Shown: piece after piece, positions 45,179-57,479 of the stretch
How positions within the stretch are numbered: position 1 is the first letter of the stretch
Layout of the letters: each line of letters begins with the position of its first letter
NCBI GenBank assembly: GCA_023101725.1
Contig: JALJCO010001057.1
Span: forward strand, 186,001-250,000
Reading direction: 5' to 3'
Source of the DNA: Atherinomorus stipes
Lineage: Eukaryota > Chordata > Actinopteri > Atheriniformes > Atherinidae
DNA length: 64,000 nt
Translations under genes and position numbers: made by a program
Notes under the pieces: model-generated
Told to the model about the DNA's origin: nothing
Seen by the model: only the letters and a program-made list of their open reading frames with translations
The model's database searches: none

Positions 45179-45361
45179 TTAACTTTCTGAGATATTAAGA
45201 AGGAAAATGCATAGTTAGCATTTCTTGCATTGAAGGCAGTTTTAATCATAGTGTTTCACATGAGAAAGGAGAAGGTCATTGAAATAAACAGCCAAAGCCG
45301 TTCTCCCACTGGTTTACACAGGTTTTTCAAACGTGCGTTGACCCGCTCATAATCGGCATTA

Positions 45362-45740
45362 GGCTCCTTTCCCATTGACAAAAAAAAGCCGGGTTTGATC
45401 ACCTGCTGGCAGCTGCGTGTCCTCTGATCCTACCGCTGCGTGTCTGGTGACGCCATCACGCTGGTTTTGTTTTGGCTTGTTATATCACACGCGACTGGCG
45501 CGATGTTGTGACATACGCACGTTGCGCTCAATGTCATCGCATAAATTCGCGGGCCAGCCCGGGTCTGGTGTTCCCACTGCATGCCGATCGGAGCTGAGCC
45601 GCTTGAAGGCGATTTAAACCCGCGTCGCTTGCCGAGTCGTTGGACTTGGGTCAACGCGGGTCGATAAGTCATTTCCACTGCCACTAAAAGCCGATTGTTC
45701 ACGGGTTAAAACGGGTTTTTTGGCCAGTGGGAAAGGGGTC
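45362..45740. mobile_element. MITE with GGCTCCTTTCCCATTG ends, TA TSD
   Basis: The left end GGCTCCTTTCCCATTGAC mirrors the right end (GGCCAGTGGGAAAGGGGTC), with TA on both sides (45360-45361 and 45741-45742). The interior is CpG-rich ('cgcgggtcgataag', 'cgcgactggcgcgatg') and has no coding domain. Superfamily is unassigned. Confidence 0.75.
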
Positions 45741-45742
45741 TA

Positions 45743-46892
45743 ATTGTCTCAGTCCAGTTCTTGATATCAGTGGCTATACAATCCAACAAATAATCTTATT
45801 AAATGTGTGAGTGTTTTAAGTTGAATTTGTGGTAAATTTAAAGTTGGAGCTACAAAACTACAGAAAATGAAGAGGTCAGGATGTTAGCTTCTTTTAACTG
45901 CGCATCTGTTGGACCTTTGAGACGGAGCAACAGTGGCTTTCTCACTTCTACCTGCACAAAAACAAAAAACCCAAATAGAACAGTGCAAGTACAGCCATAC
46001 AAGACTGGGTTTTGATAAAACATTTTATCAGTGCATGTAGAGCAAAACACAAACACAGTTTTCTCTCTGTAGCAGCTTTCATCTTCTGTATGTGGACCAA
46101 AATTAAAGCTCTTTATGTGTTAACTCACTAGCTGCACCAGTCACGCAGCTGAAAGCTGTGCATACACAAAATTAGGTCAAACAAATGTTCATTAAGTCAG
46201 ATTGCTTCTAATTGGAAGAGTTGGTATGTAAAGTAAAATTAAAAAAAAAAAAAAAAGTTCACTGGGGGTATTATAATTTGACTGCTGTAGTTTCACTCAG
46301 AAGCTGCTCAGCCGGCACTACGCAGGCAGCTGTACAACCTGAGTGTAAACATGGCCTTTTAATCAATTATTTATCGTATTCCTGCTGCCTCAAGGCAAGC
46401 TTTATTGGCAAACAGTGCTTTGTAAACCAAAAGAAGTGCACTGCTAAGAATCTGTGCATAATGAAGCTGTTGTTAGAACATGCACCCAGCAGCTACACTT
46501 TTAATACACACTAAAGAAACAATTAGCTGTGCACAATTCTCGGGGTGCACAGGACTAGGAAATTAAAGCATTTAAAACTTTCAAGAGAGCAGGATATGCA
46601 AATGTGGTGCATTTTCCCACTCCCCCATACTCATTACGCAGGAAAAGGCTTCCCATTCCTTCCCAGTCACTGCACAAGGAAGGAAGGCTCAAGTACCCGC
46701 TCAAGTTACTGAAGAAAATACTGCACAGGTTTGCACACAAACACTGCAGCTCAAGAAGAAGACAATTTATTATTTATGCCAAACACAAAATGATACCTGC
46801 ATCGGTCTTATTTTCAAGCATCTCAAAGGAGTGACTGTTATTCCATTTAGCTGTGATGCCAACTTAAAGGAACAACATACCTCATTATGTTA
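45743..46892. other. No supported feature
   Basis: Non-coding; short frames only. Confidence 0.4.
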
Positions 46893-47022
46893 ATTCATTC
46901 ATTTATTTTCCGTACCGCTTATACAATTCAAGGTTGCGGGGGTTGCTGGAGCCTATCTCAGCTATTATCAGGCGAGAGGCAGGGTACACCCTGGACAGGG
47001 CCTAACAGTCTATTGAGGTTCA
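46893..47022 (-). mobile_element. Retroelement 3' module, minus strand
   Basis: Its complement reads 'ccctgtccagggtgtaccctg', 'gagataggctccagcaa', 'aaccttgaattgtataagcgg' and ends 'gaaaataaatgaatga', matching the module at 36597-36716. The ATGA-type repeats at the end are a typical non-LTR tail. Confidence 0.7.
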
Positions 47023-47837
47023 CCTCATTATGTTTATTATTAAATGTAAAGAGTAAGGCCTGGATCTGAAATTTCAATCCAGAAAGCGACTTCATTACTG
47101 ATATAGCAGATATGACCTATAATGGAGTAATTAATTAGTTTAATTAATTAGTTTTAGTTTTAACAACTTTATCCAACTAAGGGCAATGTATACATTCAGA
47201 TTTCCCACATAGCTTAGCTAAGACATGGACTCATGTCATTTGAAGGTCATGTCATGTGTAAGTCAAGAAACTTAACTAAACAGGCAACATCTCAAATCCC
47301 CCCCAATACAGTGCATAAGAAAGAAAGTGGGATGGAACGGAGCTACTTCATAGATACACTGTGGATTTCACAATGGTGACATAGGATTACATAAGACGCA
47401 CTAATGACAGTGACAGTGTGGGACTGAACCACAGATTAAAGAGTGAACAATATCATATGAGGAAAAAGCATCTGAAGGTAAATTACAATCGTTAAACCTG
47501 CTGAGCCTTTAACTGGCAAACAGGGTGGAATAACATTTAAATGTTTTATTATTATTATAAGGCCATGACTAAGCTTTAAGAGCTGTGTGGGAACTGTTTT
47601 TTTAAGTTTTAGTACAGGTTAATGCAGTGTGATGTGCTCGGAGTAGCAGACGGTTTACATGGTGCCAGAGTGGCTATCTTCTAACGAATGAGATTTGATT
47701 CAAATCTGAAACTAACTGTTAAAAAAATGCAGGTAAACTTTGCAGAAAAACATTAATTGAGCTTGTGTTGTTGATGAGCTTAGATTTACAATATCAAACG
47801 AACTGGCATGAAAGAAGGATTTTTAAAAAGAAACATC
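47023..47837. other. No supported feature
   Basis: Non-coding. A small AT palindrome (TTAATTAATTAG repeats) occurs at about 47126-47160. Confidence 0.4.
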
Positions 47838-47960
47838 GTAATAATAATAACAACAATAATCATAATCATAATAATAATAATAATATTACATTTTATTTTA
47901 AATGCGCCTTTCAAAAAATCCAAGGACACTGTACAATGGAACGATTAAAAACCATTAAAA
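47838..47960 (-). mobile_element. L2-type LINE 3' tail, minus strand
   Basis: The stretch starts with AAT repeats, then 'acattttattttaaatgcgcctttcaaaaaatccaaggacac', the complement of the tail at 23720-23770. The rest of the LINE is not recognisable beyond about 48000. Confidence 0.75.
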
Positions 47961-48110
47961 CACACAAACAGTTATAAATATCATATATATCATGAATATC
48001 ATTCATTAGTAAACTTCGGAAATTAACAAATGATTCAAAGGTGTTAAAAGCATGTAAATCATTTTACAGGACCGAGGACTGAAAAGCCTTTAAGAAGCAC
48101 AAAGAATCAA

Positions 48111-48285
48111 AGCAAAGTTTGAATGGTGGAGAGGAAGAAGAGAATAGAAAATCACAAGCAAAACCTATAATGGAGAATTAATAATTGGAGGGAGAAAGCC
48201 GGGGAGGGAGGAGAAAGCAGGAGACAGAAGAAAAGCAAAGTTTGAATGGGGAGAGGAAGAAAGAATAGAAAATCACAAGAACATA
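48111..48285. repeat. Spaced direct repeat of about 50 bp
   Basis: 'gcaaagtttgaatggtggag...gaagaagagaatagaaaatcacaag' near 48116-48162 recurs at 48236-48280 with small indels, offset about 120 bp. The spacer contains the purine-rich 'ggagggagaaagccggggaggg'. Confidence 0.85.
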
Positions 48286-49402
48286 ACAGATTAATGATCA
48301 AAAACATTATTTGTATAAGCCAATAAAGCTAAAACTTAAATTATAGAATGGCTTAAAACTGGTCAAAGGAACAATTATTTTTTGTGTATTTCTACATGCA
48401 TCCATAAAGGCTAGAGAAGTCAAGTACCAGTAGATGTCCATAGAGTCAATGTATTTCTTTGTCATGCTTGTAACAGACTGAAGTTAGTCTGTGGTGTTAG
48501 ATGGATGAGCACCAGCTTTATAATGGTGCTATATCAGATATACAGTATAGAAAAAGTTTCTCACAAGGCAGAGCTGGTGGGCTGTGTTTGCTAAATTTGT
48601 TGCCATCTAGCACCATCTTGTGGCTTCTTTTGGAACAAACGTGAGGAAATTTAATCCATTGTTTGTGTCTTGATAACGTGTCCATTTGTAGACGGTGTGA
48701 GTGGGGAAATCAGCTGCTGGGCAGCATCCACAGCACATGTGACTCATTTGCATTTTGTGTTCCAGGCACGGAGTTGATGCTGTTATGAAAATTATACAGT
48801 GCAACAACCTAATTTATTTTAAATCTAACATCAGAAAAATAACATAATTTAAAAAGGAAAAAGCAGTTTTATTTGCCTAAAACCACGGTTCTCATCTACA
48901 GTAAATGCTTGTAATGATGTGCAGTACATGCATCATTAAATTAACTATATAACAACAGGGCTTCTTTAGTTTACCTCTTATTTTCCTGGAGGTTTTTTCC
49001 TGCTGTGACCTTTGACCCTTACTGAAAAATGGGGATGATAAACACAAATCTATGAACAACTGGAATCAATGACCAGATAGCTTGTAGTGTAGAGAGATTT
49101 TTAACATACTACTGTTTTGTTTACTCTGTAGATGTAACCCCACGTTAACAGAGGTTCAGGGTTCAGCTGCTTTCGTCAGCTCTTACCATATCCATGCTCT
49201 GAGTTTTAATGAGGAACATACAACATGCACACAGAAGGTTAAAAGTTCAGATGTGTGTGTATGCCATACATTATGTATTGGACTTATTATTTTAACACCA
49301 GGCATGGAAAAATAAAATTCCCTTAAAACTAAACCGCTTAGCAGCTCCAGCTAGTGTTGGCAAGGGCAACAGGCAGCAGGAGTGGTGTTTTTGCCTCTTT
49401 GT
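48286..49402. other. No supported feature
   Basis: Non-coding; no recognisable repeat boundary. Confidence 0.4.
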
Positions 49403-49406
49403 TTAA

Positions 49407-49958
49407 AGGTGTGATGACACAGCAGTATAACCTATTTCACGTAGTTGATATAGCTGCACACGTCAATTCTCCAAAGAAAAATAACACAATTTTTCAGGGG
49501 GTTTGGCACATCAGATTTCCCTCAGTAAAAGGGTTAGATAAGGTAATGATATGATCTGTCTGGAAACTAAGTTGACTTCATTTTTGATTGGCTACAAAGC
49601 TACAACTAGGTCAACCTGCCGGTAGCTAGCAGGCGGAGTTTGCTAAAAGCTATCTGTTAGCATCATGGGCATGTCCTGTCTGATAAACGTAGTTTGTTTA
49701 TTTTAAAAAAAAAACAAACTTACAGGTAATGACAGTATGTGCTCTCCAGGCAAAAAAAAAACAGGTAAGAAAAACAAAAATAAGAGCCTGGCTAGCAATG
49801 TTAGTGCTAGCGGAAGCTAGCAGTAGCATATGCTGCAACAGGGTACAGTGCATGATGGTCTGTTGACTAACGTAGCGTTCATCTTGCACTGCTTTTAGTG
49901 TCCCACATGTTGGGTTTGTGGTGCAGTTTAATGAATGAAAAATTTGAGATGAAAATTT
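49407..49958 (-). mobile_element. Element Y, divergent minus-orientation copy
   Basis: After TTAA 49403-49406 the sequence AGGTGTGATGACACAGCAG corresponds to the inverted right end of Y. Further blocks match the complement of Y: 'gttgacttcatttttgattggctaca', 'ggagtttgctaaaagcta', 'acttacaggtaatgac'. The other end is degenerate, near a TTAA at 49959-49962. This copy is clearly older than the 14-kb and 24-kb copies. Confidence 0.75.
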
Positions 49959-49984
49959 TTAAAGGCCCATACATGGCTGACACA

Positions 49985-50470
49985 AGCCCCATTTTTTTTC
50001 TTTTTTTTCCTCATTTCCATGGATAAAAACTGGGACGGGTACCCTTGTATTCGACCTGACCCGTCCTATTTTTTTGGCACCCTTCCATTAGGGTACCAAT
50101 CTTGCCAATCCGACCCAAAAAGATGGTGCTTGGCCTGCTATCCACTGATTGGTTGAAAGAGTGATCACTTCCTCTGCAATGGCCGCATGATTAAAAATAC
50201 TGTTGATATTTTTGTAATTTAAAGCCACATGGCAAGAAGAAATAATACAAACTGCTGGATGTCCTCCATTGTCATCCTTTGTTTCTGTGTCACGTTCTTC
50301 GTTATGTTTCAAGGCTGGCATTGTGCCGCTATGACTCCTATTACTTAGCTGACGCAGCTGTCCCTATCTGGCTGATACGCCGCCAACTGGGTATGTACGG
50401 TTGGCTGTGGAAATGCTACAGAGATCAGAGTTGTTTGCTCCATCCTCCACCGAGCTGACCCGACCCAGAA
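49985..50470 (+). mobile_element. Dispersed repeat U, uninterrupted copy
   Basis: It is homologous to 41041-41790 without the AT-rich insert. It starts near 'ggataaaaactgggacgggtacc' and ends near 'gagctgacccgacccag', whose 'gacccg' words may be part of inverted ends ('gacgggt' / 'acccg'). No coding frame. Confidence 0.55.
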
Positions 50471-50533
50471 CCGCTGGATGAAGAGGCTTTATTAAACTGT
50501 GGACAACATGGCGAACATATAATTCAAACTTAA

Positions 50534-51803
50534 AGGTACAGTGTGTAACAAAATCACAGGTCAATGGCAGAAAAATGTGATAAAAAAAATGTGAAACTTT
50601 GTTTAACTTTGTGTAACTGTTTTGTTTGTGTTGATTTTCTTAGAATGAGTCATTTATATCTACTCGCTGGGGGGTGCACATGCATGGAGGCTGCCATATT
50701 TGTTCCGCCATTTATACTATGGTGTCCCTAAATGGACAAAACGATGTGTGTGGAGTGAGAACCATCTAAACTTTAAAACTACTGTAGCAGCTTTGTTTAA
50801 TGGGAGTTAGAGCACTGTTTGGGATAAGTATGTGTCACAGGGTGAACAACCGGGTGCTGCCAGAGACTGGACTCTGCCCACTAGCTTGGTTTTTAGCATG
50901 CTTTTTATGGTTTTTGTGTGGTTTTAACCTTGTTTTTATTCCCAAGCTAGTGGGAGCTTTTAACGAACTGATTGGCAGCACCTGGGAGAAGGACTCCTCC
51001 CCTGGCTTAATTGAAGGCTGGAAAGATAAAAGCTGGTGTGCAGACAACAGAGGAAAACGGAGAGAACTGAGGAGACGGAGGACTGGGTCCAGGAGGCGCA
51101 GCCGGGGGAGGACGTGAGTCCCCGGCTGGGGGCTCGAGGCAGCGGTGTAGTGGCGGCGGTGAAGGCGAGGCGACGGAGACGCGGAAGAGTGGCCCGGGAG
51201 TCGGAGGCCCGGAGGAGTGACTGCCTGGGCCAGAGAGCGGCGTTGGAGTCCCGGGGGAGCCTATGGCCAGGAGGGCGGCGGGAGGAGCAGCCACCATGGA
51301 CCTGGGACAGAGCCGAGTGGAAGCCGAGGGAGATGCCAGCCACTGCCAGCCCTGCAAGCCCCTGTTAGCCCCTTAATATCCTTTTTCTTTTATTACTTTT
51401 TAGGTGGACTTTTAGGTTTATTTTAGTACTTTTTAGTAGGAGTTTTATTTATTTTATTTCTTTAATAAAGCTTTTATTTCTTTTAACCACCACCTACTGG
51501 CGACGGTCTGTCATTCTTTCCCCCTCCTCCTGCAGTCGCCGGTATCGATAAAGAACCACCCCGTTACATATGCCTTAAAAGATATTAAAAGTAGTTACTC
51601 ATAGTACAGTCATAGCTACACCTGAGACCACTGGATCCACTCACAGATGAAAACATCTTTATGTCTGGGAGAATTTTGGCCACTAACAACCACCATACAT
51701 TCACAACAGTGCTTGGAATATGAAGTCATTTGTAAGAAAACATCTCTTCTTTCAAATACCCATTTTTACCACTGGATGTCAGTAATTCTTACATACTGTA
51801 CCT
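50534..51803. mobile_element. TTAA-flanked element V containing a solo LTR
   Basis: After TTAA 50530-50533, AGGTACAGTGTGTAACAAAA is mirrored at the right by 'ttacatactgtacct' before TTAA 51804-51807. V's own sequence is about 530 bp; the rest is the solo LTR at 50833-51568. The same right TTAA is the left boundary of element W. Piggybac-type, non-autonomous, inferred from TTAA. Confidence 0.82.
50833..51568 (+). mobile_element. Solo LTR, 4-bp TSD TATG
   Basis: The 736-bp unit begins TGTCACAGGGTG and ends CCCGTTACA (TG...CA with short inverted ends) and is flanked by TATG at 50829-50832 and 51569-51572. AATAAA occurs at 51464-51469, near the 3' side as expected for an LTR polyadenylation signal. 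No internal gag or pol sequence remains, so LTR-LTR recombination probably removed the body. A GC- and purine-rich section (51040-51350) gives several open frames without domains. Ty3/gypsy origin is a guess from the 4-bp duplication. Confidence 0.83.
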
Positions 51804-51807
51804 TTAA

Positions 51808-52320
51808 AGAGTCTGGAGTTTCCCCTCTGAAAATAAATGCTAGACTTAGGCAAGTGAAATCTGTCTCAATCCGTGCCTTTGGGCCTCTACTCTAATGTGG
51901 CAGTGAGTTTGTTTGCAACTCCCTCTCCCCCTGTCTGTAATTCGCTTTTCCCTTTGTTTTGGTGTGTTCAGGAAGTTTCTGGGCGGAGATTTCTGTTTAC
52001 ATCGCCAGCCAATGACAGAGCTAAGAGCATGATCCTGTGTGGGGATGAGCTCATGATTGGAGCAGATGACAGTCACTCCAACTCTCTCAACAGCAGATGC
52101 AACAAAGAAGAGGAAGTACTGTACGGTGAAAAAAGCTGTAGATGGCGCACGTTGGGAAACCAGAGTTAATATTGGTTTGGCTTTTACCCGCTTCCAAGCT
52201 CTGAAGGAGAGACTTGAAGCTGAAAAGGGTGAAGAGTGATGCGGCCATTAGCCTGACAGGAGGGGCTTTCGGTTTGAAGTGTTTACAAACAAAAATGGGG
52301 AGGAACTCGGAACTCTACCT
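51808..52320 (+). mobile_element. TTAA-flanked element W, full copy
   Basis: It is bounded by TTAA at 51804-51807 (shared with V) and 52321-52324. The left end AGAGTCTGGAGTTTCCCC and the inverse of the right end (AGGTAGAGTTCCGAGTTCC) are decayed terminal repeats; the 45-kb copy has a better-preserved left end. It has no domain-bearing frame, although 51873-52169 is open. Confidence 0.78.
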
Positions 52321-52324
52321 TTAA

Positions 52325-53271
52325 CTCAAAGCTGATTATGACAAGCTAGCAACAGACTGCAAATGAACACCAAGGCTTTCAAAAGAACCCACACTAGGGG
52401 CAGCCTTGACATGGAGGGATAGGGTGCTCCATCGTTTAGGAGCTGGAACAGTAAAGGAATGACTTCCCTTGAAGAAAAATGTGGATTTTTTTTTTTTTTT
52501 CAAATGCCCATACAATAAAATATTGATCTCACGGTGCCTTTCCTGTGAATTTCTGTTAACACTGTACATTCATTTTGGGGGTGGGATTCATCTCCAGAAA
52601 TTGCAAATGCCTTTTGTTTGTGTGTTCTGCCTATTTCTTCAAGAACCTGGTCCTTTTTTAATTGGGTAAAATAGTCTATGGAGATGTGGCCAGTCTCTTC
52701 TGGTAACGCGTCTCATCCACACCTCTTATCAACCAGCTTGAAAATGAGGTGATGTAGAACAACGAAGCATCGGCCAACAATATTTCAATGCACTTAAAGC
52801 AAATGTATTGTCAGTGACACAAACAACATGATGAATGAATACAAAACGATGGGTGTAATTACTTTGTTCCTGTTGGGGTTTCTCAAAAGAAACTGCTGTG
52901 AACTTTCACCCTTCAGCTGTATTGTTGGTGTGTGAACCACCTGCTTCATCCAAGTCTAATTCCCTAGCATCAATTCCAATTAAAAATCCTTTATTCCTTA
53001 TTCACTCCTCTGCTGACTGAATGTATTGAAACTGGTTTAAATGGTGAGCAGCCTGCTGTCCACTACAAAGGAGAGGGGAAAAGGAGCCTCTCTTCATTGT
53101 AAATTAGTAATAATTAAACTTGGAAAGAATTAAGGGCTCACGTTCTGCAGACAGATCTTTAAAGAGGGGGATTTTGTAAACACAAATATATAGAAGAGTC
53201 TATTTTATGCTTGTTTAGCTGGATTATTGTCAAGTACCACACTGATAACAGCAAAGTGCTTTTGCTTTCAG
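52325..53271. other. No supported feature
   Basis: Non-coding sequence with a T-tract at about 52486-52501. Confidence 0.4.
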
Positions 53272-53546
53272 CTACAAATCTCCTGATCTCAGCTCGTATG
53301 TTTTCATTTTTAAATTTACTGTAGTTCGCTCATCTGCCAACCTCTTCCTCCGAGGTTCAAAGAGAGCAGTCAGGTTATTTTTCAAGCTTCTGTCTGGTTT
53401 AAATGCAGTTTCCTCCTCACTCTGTTTTCCCTCCAGCCAGCCTCCTGCTGTGAGGAGTTTCTTGTCTGACAGGGTCAGGGGATGCGGTACTTCCCCCTGG
53501 TCTCCTAACAGGTTTCCCATCGTCTCCAGTCTGGACCCACTGCTGC
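53272..53546 (-). CDS. Candidate host-gene exon, unknown product
   Basis: On the minus strand a pyrimidine-rich acceptor (TTTTTTTCCAG) precedes an open frame from 53546 to a stop at 53272-53274. It reads through RLETMGNLLGDQGEVPHPL, LSDKKLLTAGGWLEGKQ, SLKNNLTALFEPRRKRLADE and ends KTYELRSGDL. The composition is normal for a soluble protein (mixed charge, an EPRRKRLADER basic patch), not low complexity. An ATG in a good context (ACGATGG) begins MGNLLGD, so it could be a first coding exon with a possible N-myristoylation-type start, or an internal exon entered in phase. The stop lies on a weak donor-like TTTGTAGCT, so the exon may continue into another. No neighbouring exons were found, and I recognise no family. 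It could still be a chance frame. Confidence 0.4.
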
Positions 53547-55704
53547 CTGGAAAAAAACACACATCACATGCGGTTACACATGAATGTCCTTCACATCCTC
53601 TTTTCCTCCTCTTTCCCATTTCCTGCTCCGAATCATTCAACTGTCTCATCAGCCTGAATCCTCCCTCTGTCGCATTACATATCAGCCACTTTCTTTTACA
53701 TTTCCTCCTCCCTCCATGTCCTTCTCCACTCTCCTTCCTCAGCTCCTCCTCTTCTCCTCTGTCAGTGTGGAGAAAGCATTAACCCTCGCTACAGGTCCAG
53801 TCTTGCTCAGAGGAGAGGATTAAATTTCACAAAGAGGGTGACATTCATCTGGAAAGGGTCCAGACTGAGAGATGACGCTGGCATATTTACATTATTCTCA
53901 CCTACATCTACCTACAGCTGCACCCCTCCAGGAACATGCTGTATATGAAATGTGTGAATAGGAAGAATATTTCACTCTTTTCTGCCCTTTTTTGTCACAG
54001 ACTTCTCAAACAAGGTCACACTGTGTGTTTGACACATACTCTAAAGCTTTTAGCCAGACTCTTCATTCTGTCATTGATCATATCCTTACAGCTGTTGTCT
54101 GTTCACATCCTGCAGATGTTAAACAAGCAGAGCACTTTTCATATGGAAAGCACAAGGTGCTAAACAATAAACACAAAAAGAAATCAACATAATGAACAGT
54201 TCTCAGTAAGATTAGGAATGTTTCTCTGATGAAGGTCAATGAAAGTCTATCTAACAACAAAAAACAGGAATAGTTTTGCAGGACTTTTTAAAAATGAATT
54301 CTACTGTATTCATTTTATGGCTAAATCTTGGTAACCTTCACCGATTAAAGTGGAAAAGTTATAATTCATTGTCTGTATTTACAATGAAATTCTTGCACTG
54401 AGAAGGCAGAAAAGTAATTATTTTCTGAAGAAGTACTGCATCAGACTATTTTGGGCATCTTTTCTTCCACACCCTGAACCATGGCTATCACAAGCTCAGG
54501 TGCAGCTGCAGGTATGTATCAAGTCTCATCAGCAGATGGATGTCTGTCATTTCTTTGTGCAAAAGGCAACGCCGCCTTCACTTCGGCGTGGCAGTTTGCA
54601 GCAGTAATTTTCCGAGAGACATCTGAAACGCACATCATACATATTTTAAAATCTGTTTGCAACAATTTAACAATGTCGTAAATAACAGTTATCATAGACA
54701 AGCAAACTAGCGTTAGCTACCATTAGCTTACCTTCAAACATGGTCTTTTTCATATCCTCTTGTCTTCGATGGTTCCCAAACTGTCCAGAAAGGAAATGCA
54801 AAACCATACATACGCTGTCTTTATGTATCTGGCTTCTATGTCGTAGACAGACATAAAGTGTGTGTATAGTTTTGCGTTTCCTTTATTCTATCAAATTTCA
54901 CTTCATGCAATATATTCACATTAACTCAACACAATACAAAGACATTTGGCTGATGCAGCTGTTTAAATAAAAAATGTAAGAATATTGGATGGAAAATTCA
55001 CATGTAATTAAATTACATAAAGTCACCCTTTTGGGTTAGATTATTTTCTTCTAGTACTGGTAATGCAGTTTCTAATTCTTTATATTAAAACTAATCTCTA
55101 CATTAACTTGTGTGCATTTGTCAGGATAAAGACAAACTTGATGCATGCTCTTCATATATGTTATTGTTGCAATGTGACTATCTTATACATGTGTTTGATT
55201 AAACTGCTTTATGAGTCTTTATAAACTGGTTTGGAGAAGCAGTCAGTGGGAGCAATTTGTGTATGAGAGAAAATAAACAGCTTGCGGCTGAGCTGCTAAT
55301 TGCATGAGGTTATGTTAGTTTAACCTGCATGTTGAGAATAATTTCCAATCGTGAAAGTACCATTGGTGCACCTGCCTTTGATTCTGTACTCTTTATTTTT
55401 GTCAGCCCTTAAAAAATACATAAAACAAAATTGGCTTGCAATCTTAACAGCATAGTTTGTTTCCTTTTAATTAAGTCATGGATCAGTGCCAAAAGTGCCT
55501 CCAAGCATGTTTGTTCAGGATCCCAAAACACAAGAGTGCTTGTACCTAATATAGAGCCTCCAAGCAGCAAATAACCTCCTCAGGTTTACGTTACAGTTGG
55601 AACTCTACCATGCCTCAACTTTTGGCTTCATATATGCTGAATTAGTCATACAGCATCAAAGTAAACGCAGTAACAAGGTACATATTAGCATTTCACAGTT
55701 GACA
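53547..55704. other. No supported feature
   Basis: Sequence upstream (on the minus strand) of the candidate exon and beyond. The part near 53600-53780 is pyrimidine-rich. No second exon was identified. Confidence 0.4.
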
Positions 55705-55830
55705 CAATCTCCCATTCCATTACATCCCAAAGCTGCTCTATTGAACTGAGATGTGGTGATTGGAGTACAGTGAACTCAGTGTCATGCACAAGAAACCAGA
55801 GAAGACAACGGAAGAATTTCAAACTGGAAT
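55705..55830 (-). mobile_element. Tc1 transposon fragment, minus strand
   Basis: 'tcccaaagctgctctattgaactgagatgtggtgattgg' and 'gtacagtgaactcagtgtcatgcacaagaaa' correspond to the complement of 3600-3720, covering the QSPDLNP region. It is too short and mutated to encode anything. Confidence 0.72.
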
Positions 55831-56219
55831 CACAGTCACCAGTTTTCTCTCAGAGATAAAAAAAAAAACAAAAAAAAAAACACAAATGTGAAAAAAAAAC
55901 AGAAACTGTGTGTTTCTTAATGGTGGCTGGAAGCAGTTATGATCATGTACTGTAGGCTTGAAGCTCCTCTCCTGAGGAGGAGATGGAGCCACGACATCCA
56001 TCAGCTTGAAATTAGTGTCCATGATTTTTCTGTTAGTAATTTTTCTGCTCCGTTTCCATTTCATTCATTAGTCAGACCTAATATTCACTTTTATTATGAA
56101 TAATTTATCATAAAGATTAAGTCACAGTCAGTCAAAGGGAACATTTAAAAAAAAAATTGACAGATTAATTACTTTTCTGAGTAATTAGTTATTTTCATAA
56201 TGCTGTAACTACATAACTA
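55831..56219. other. No supported feature
   Basis: Non-coding, with adenine tracts at about 55858-55880 and 55892-55900. Confidence 0.4.
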
Positions 56220-56378
56220 GCCAAGCCAACTTTATTTATAGAGCACTTTCAAGACAACAACAGCTGAACAAAGTGCTGTACAGGCACAATAAATGAAATC
56301 AAATAAACAAGAATCAATTAACAAATAAGAACACAATACAAACTATAAAAAGCAATAAAAGAAATAAAAGAAGATGGC

Positions 56379-56732
56379 TCAAGATGGATAAAATGCCAGG
56401 GAAAAAAGGTGGGTTTTAAAACTAGGCAGAGATGAAGCTTGCCTAACTTGTAGTGGGAGCGAGTTCCATAGTTTTGGTCCCACTACGGAGAAAGCTCTAT
56501 CCCCTTTTAGCTTTCGCTGTGTCCTCGGCACCGCTAGAAGCAGCAGGTCAGCTGGCCTAAGAGACCGGGTAGGGGAGTGAAGGTGTAGGAGCTCTGAGAG
56601 GTAGGAAGGGGCAAGGGCATTTAAAGACTTGAAAACAAACAAAAGAATCTTAAAATGAATCCTAAAATCAACAGGCAGCCAGTGCAGTGAAGCCAAAACC
56701 GGTGATATGTGCTCTCTCCTTCCAGCACCAGT
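56379..56732 (-). pseudogene. LINE ORF2 C-terminal region
   Basis: The minus frame reads GAGRREHISPVLASLHWLPV, FKILLFVFKSLNALAPSYL, SELLHLHSPTRSLRPAD, KGDRAFSVVGPKLWNSLPL and ends SLAFYPS. HWLPV and LWNSLP are shared with the LINE at 22.3 kb, but the sequences differ, so this is another L2-like family. The frame is open for 119 codons and then enters the solo LTR. Confidence 0.88.
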
Positions 56733-57258
56733 TGTCAAGTAACATGGTTTTTCCTATAATATTGACTGGCTGGCTGGAATGAAGTGTGGGCCCACTTTGT
56801 CAGGGCTCTGTGGTTCGCACGGGGACACTGATTGGACTGTAGGACTGGCTAATGACAGCCAGGTGGAAGCAATCAGCAAGTGTGGATCCCAATTACCTGA
56901 TTAGAGGATGGCAGCTCCCTCTATAAAAGTGGACAGCAACAGTGTGAGACAGACCAGGCAGCAGGACTGATGCAGCAGGGTCCCAGACCAGAAGGACAGG
57001 TTCAGTGATCTGACGACAGACTTCAGTATTGGAGATCCAACGCGCGCTAAGTATATCTTAAAGGAACGTCTGTCCGCCTAGGTGGCGTGTGGGAGAAGAT
57101 CACCTGTTCACATTGGTTTCTGTGTGTCCTGAGTACCCTGCTTTGACAGCTGCTGCTGCTTGACTGGAACCTGACGGAGGAAGGCAGTGGAGACCATTGT
57201 GGGGAGTACTGAGTAGTGATGGCCAAATGAAGCTTCATGAAGCAATGAGGCTTTCCAG

Positions 57259-57479
57259 CCAATGGGCTATATGCCCGGCTCCACTACTTCCTGAACTTCA
57301 GACAGCACCTTTGCTTCCTGTCTTTCATTACTGGTTGAACTAATTACTCCAGGTGTGTCTGGCCAGTTACTGAGGTCAGACACACCTGGGTTAATCAGTT
57401 CGTCCAGTCACAACAGACAGGAAGCAAAGGTGCTGTCTGAAATTCAGGAAGTAGTGGAGCCGGGCATATAGCCCATTGG
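57259..57479. mobile_element. Palindromic MITE P, copy 2
   Basis: CCAATGGGCTATATGCCCGG at the left is mirrored by its complement at the right end (GGGCATATAGCCCATTGG). The whole 221-bp unit is a near-perfect inverted repeat around 57369. No clean target duplication is visible. It is uninterrupted, unlike copy 1 at 41.9 kb. Confidence 0.87.

Noticed and set aside
50800..51368. Overlapping arginine/proline-rich frames on both strands
   Set aside because: They lie within a solo LTR; the GC- and purine-rich composition lacks stops but shows no gag or pol motif.
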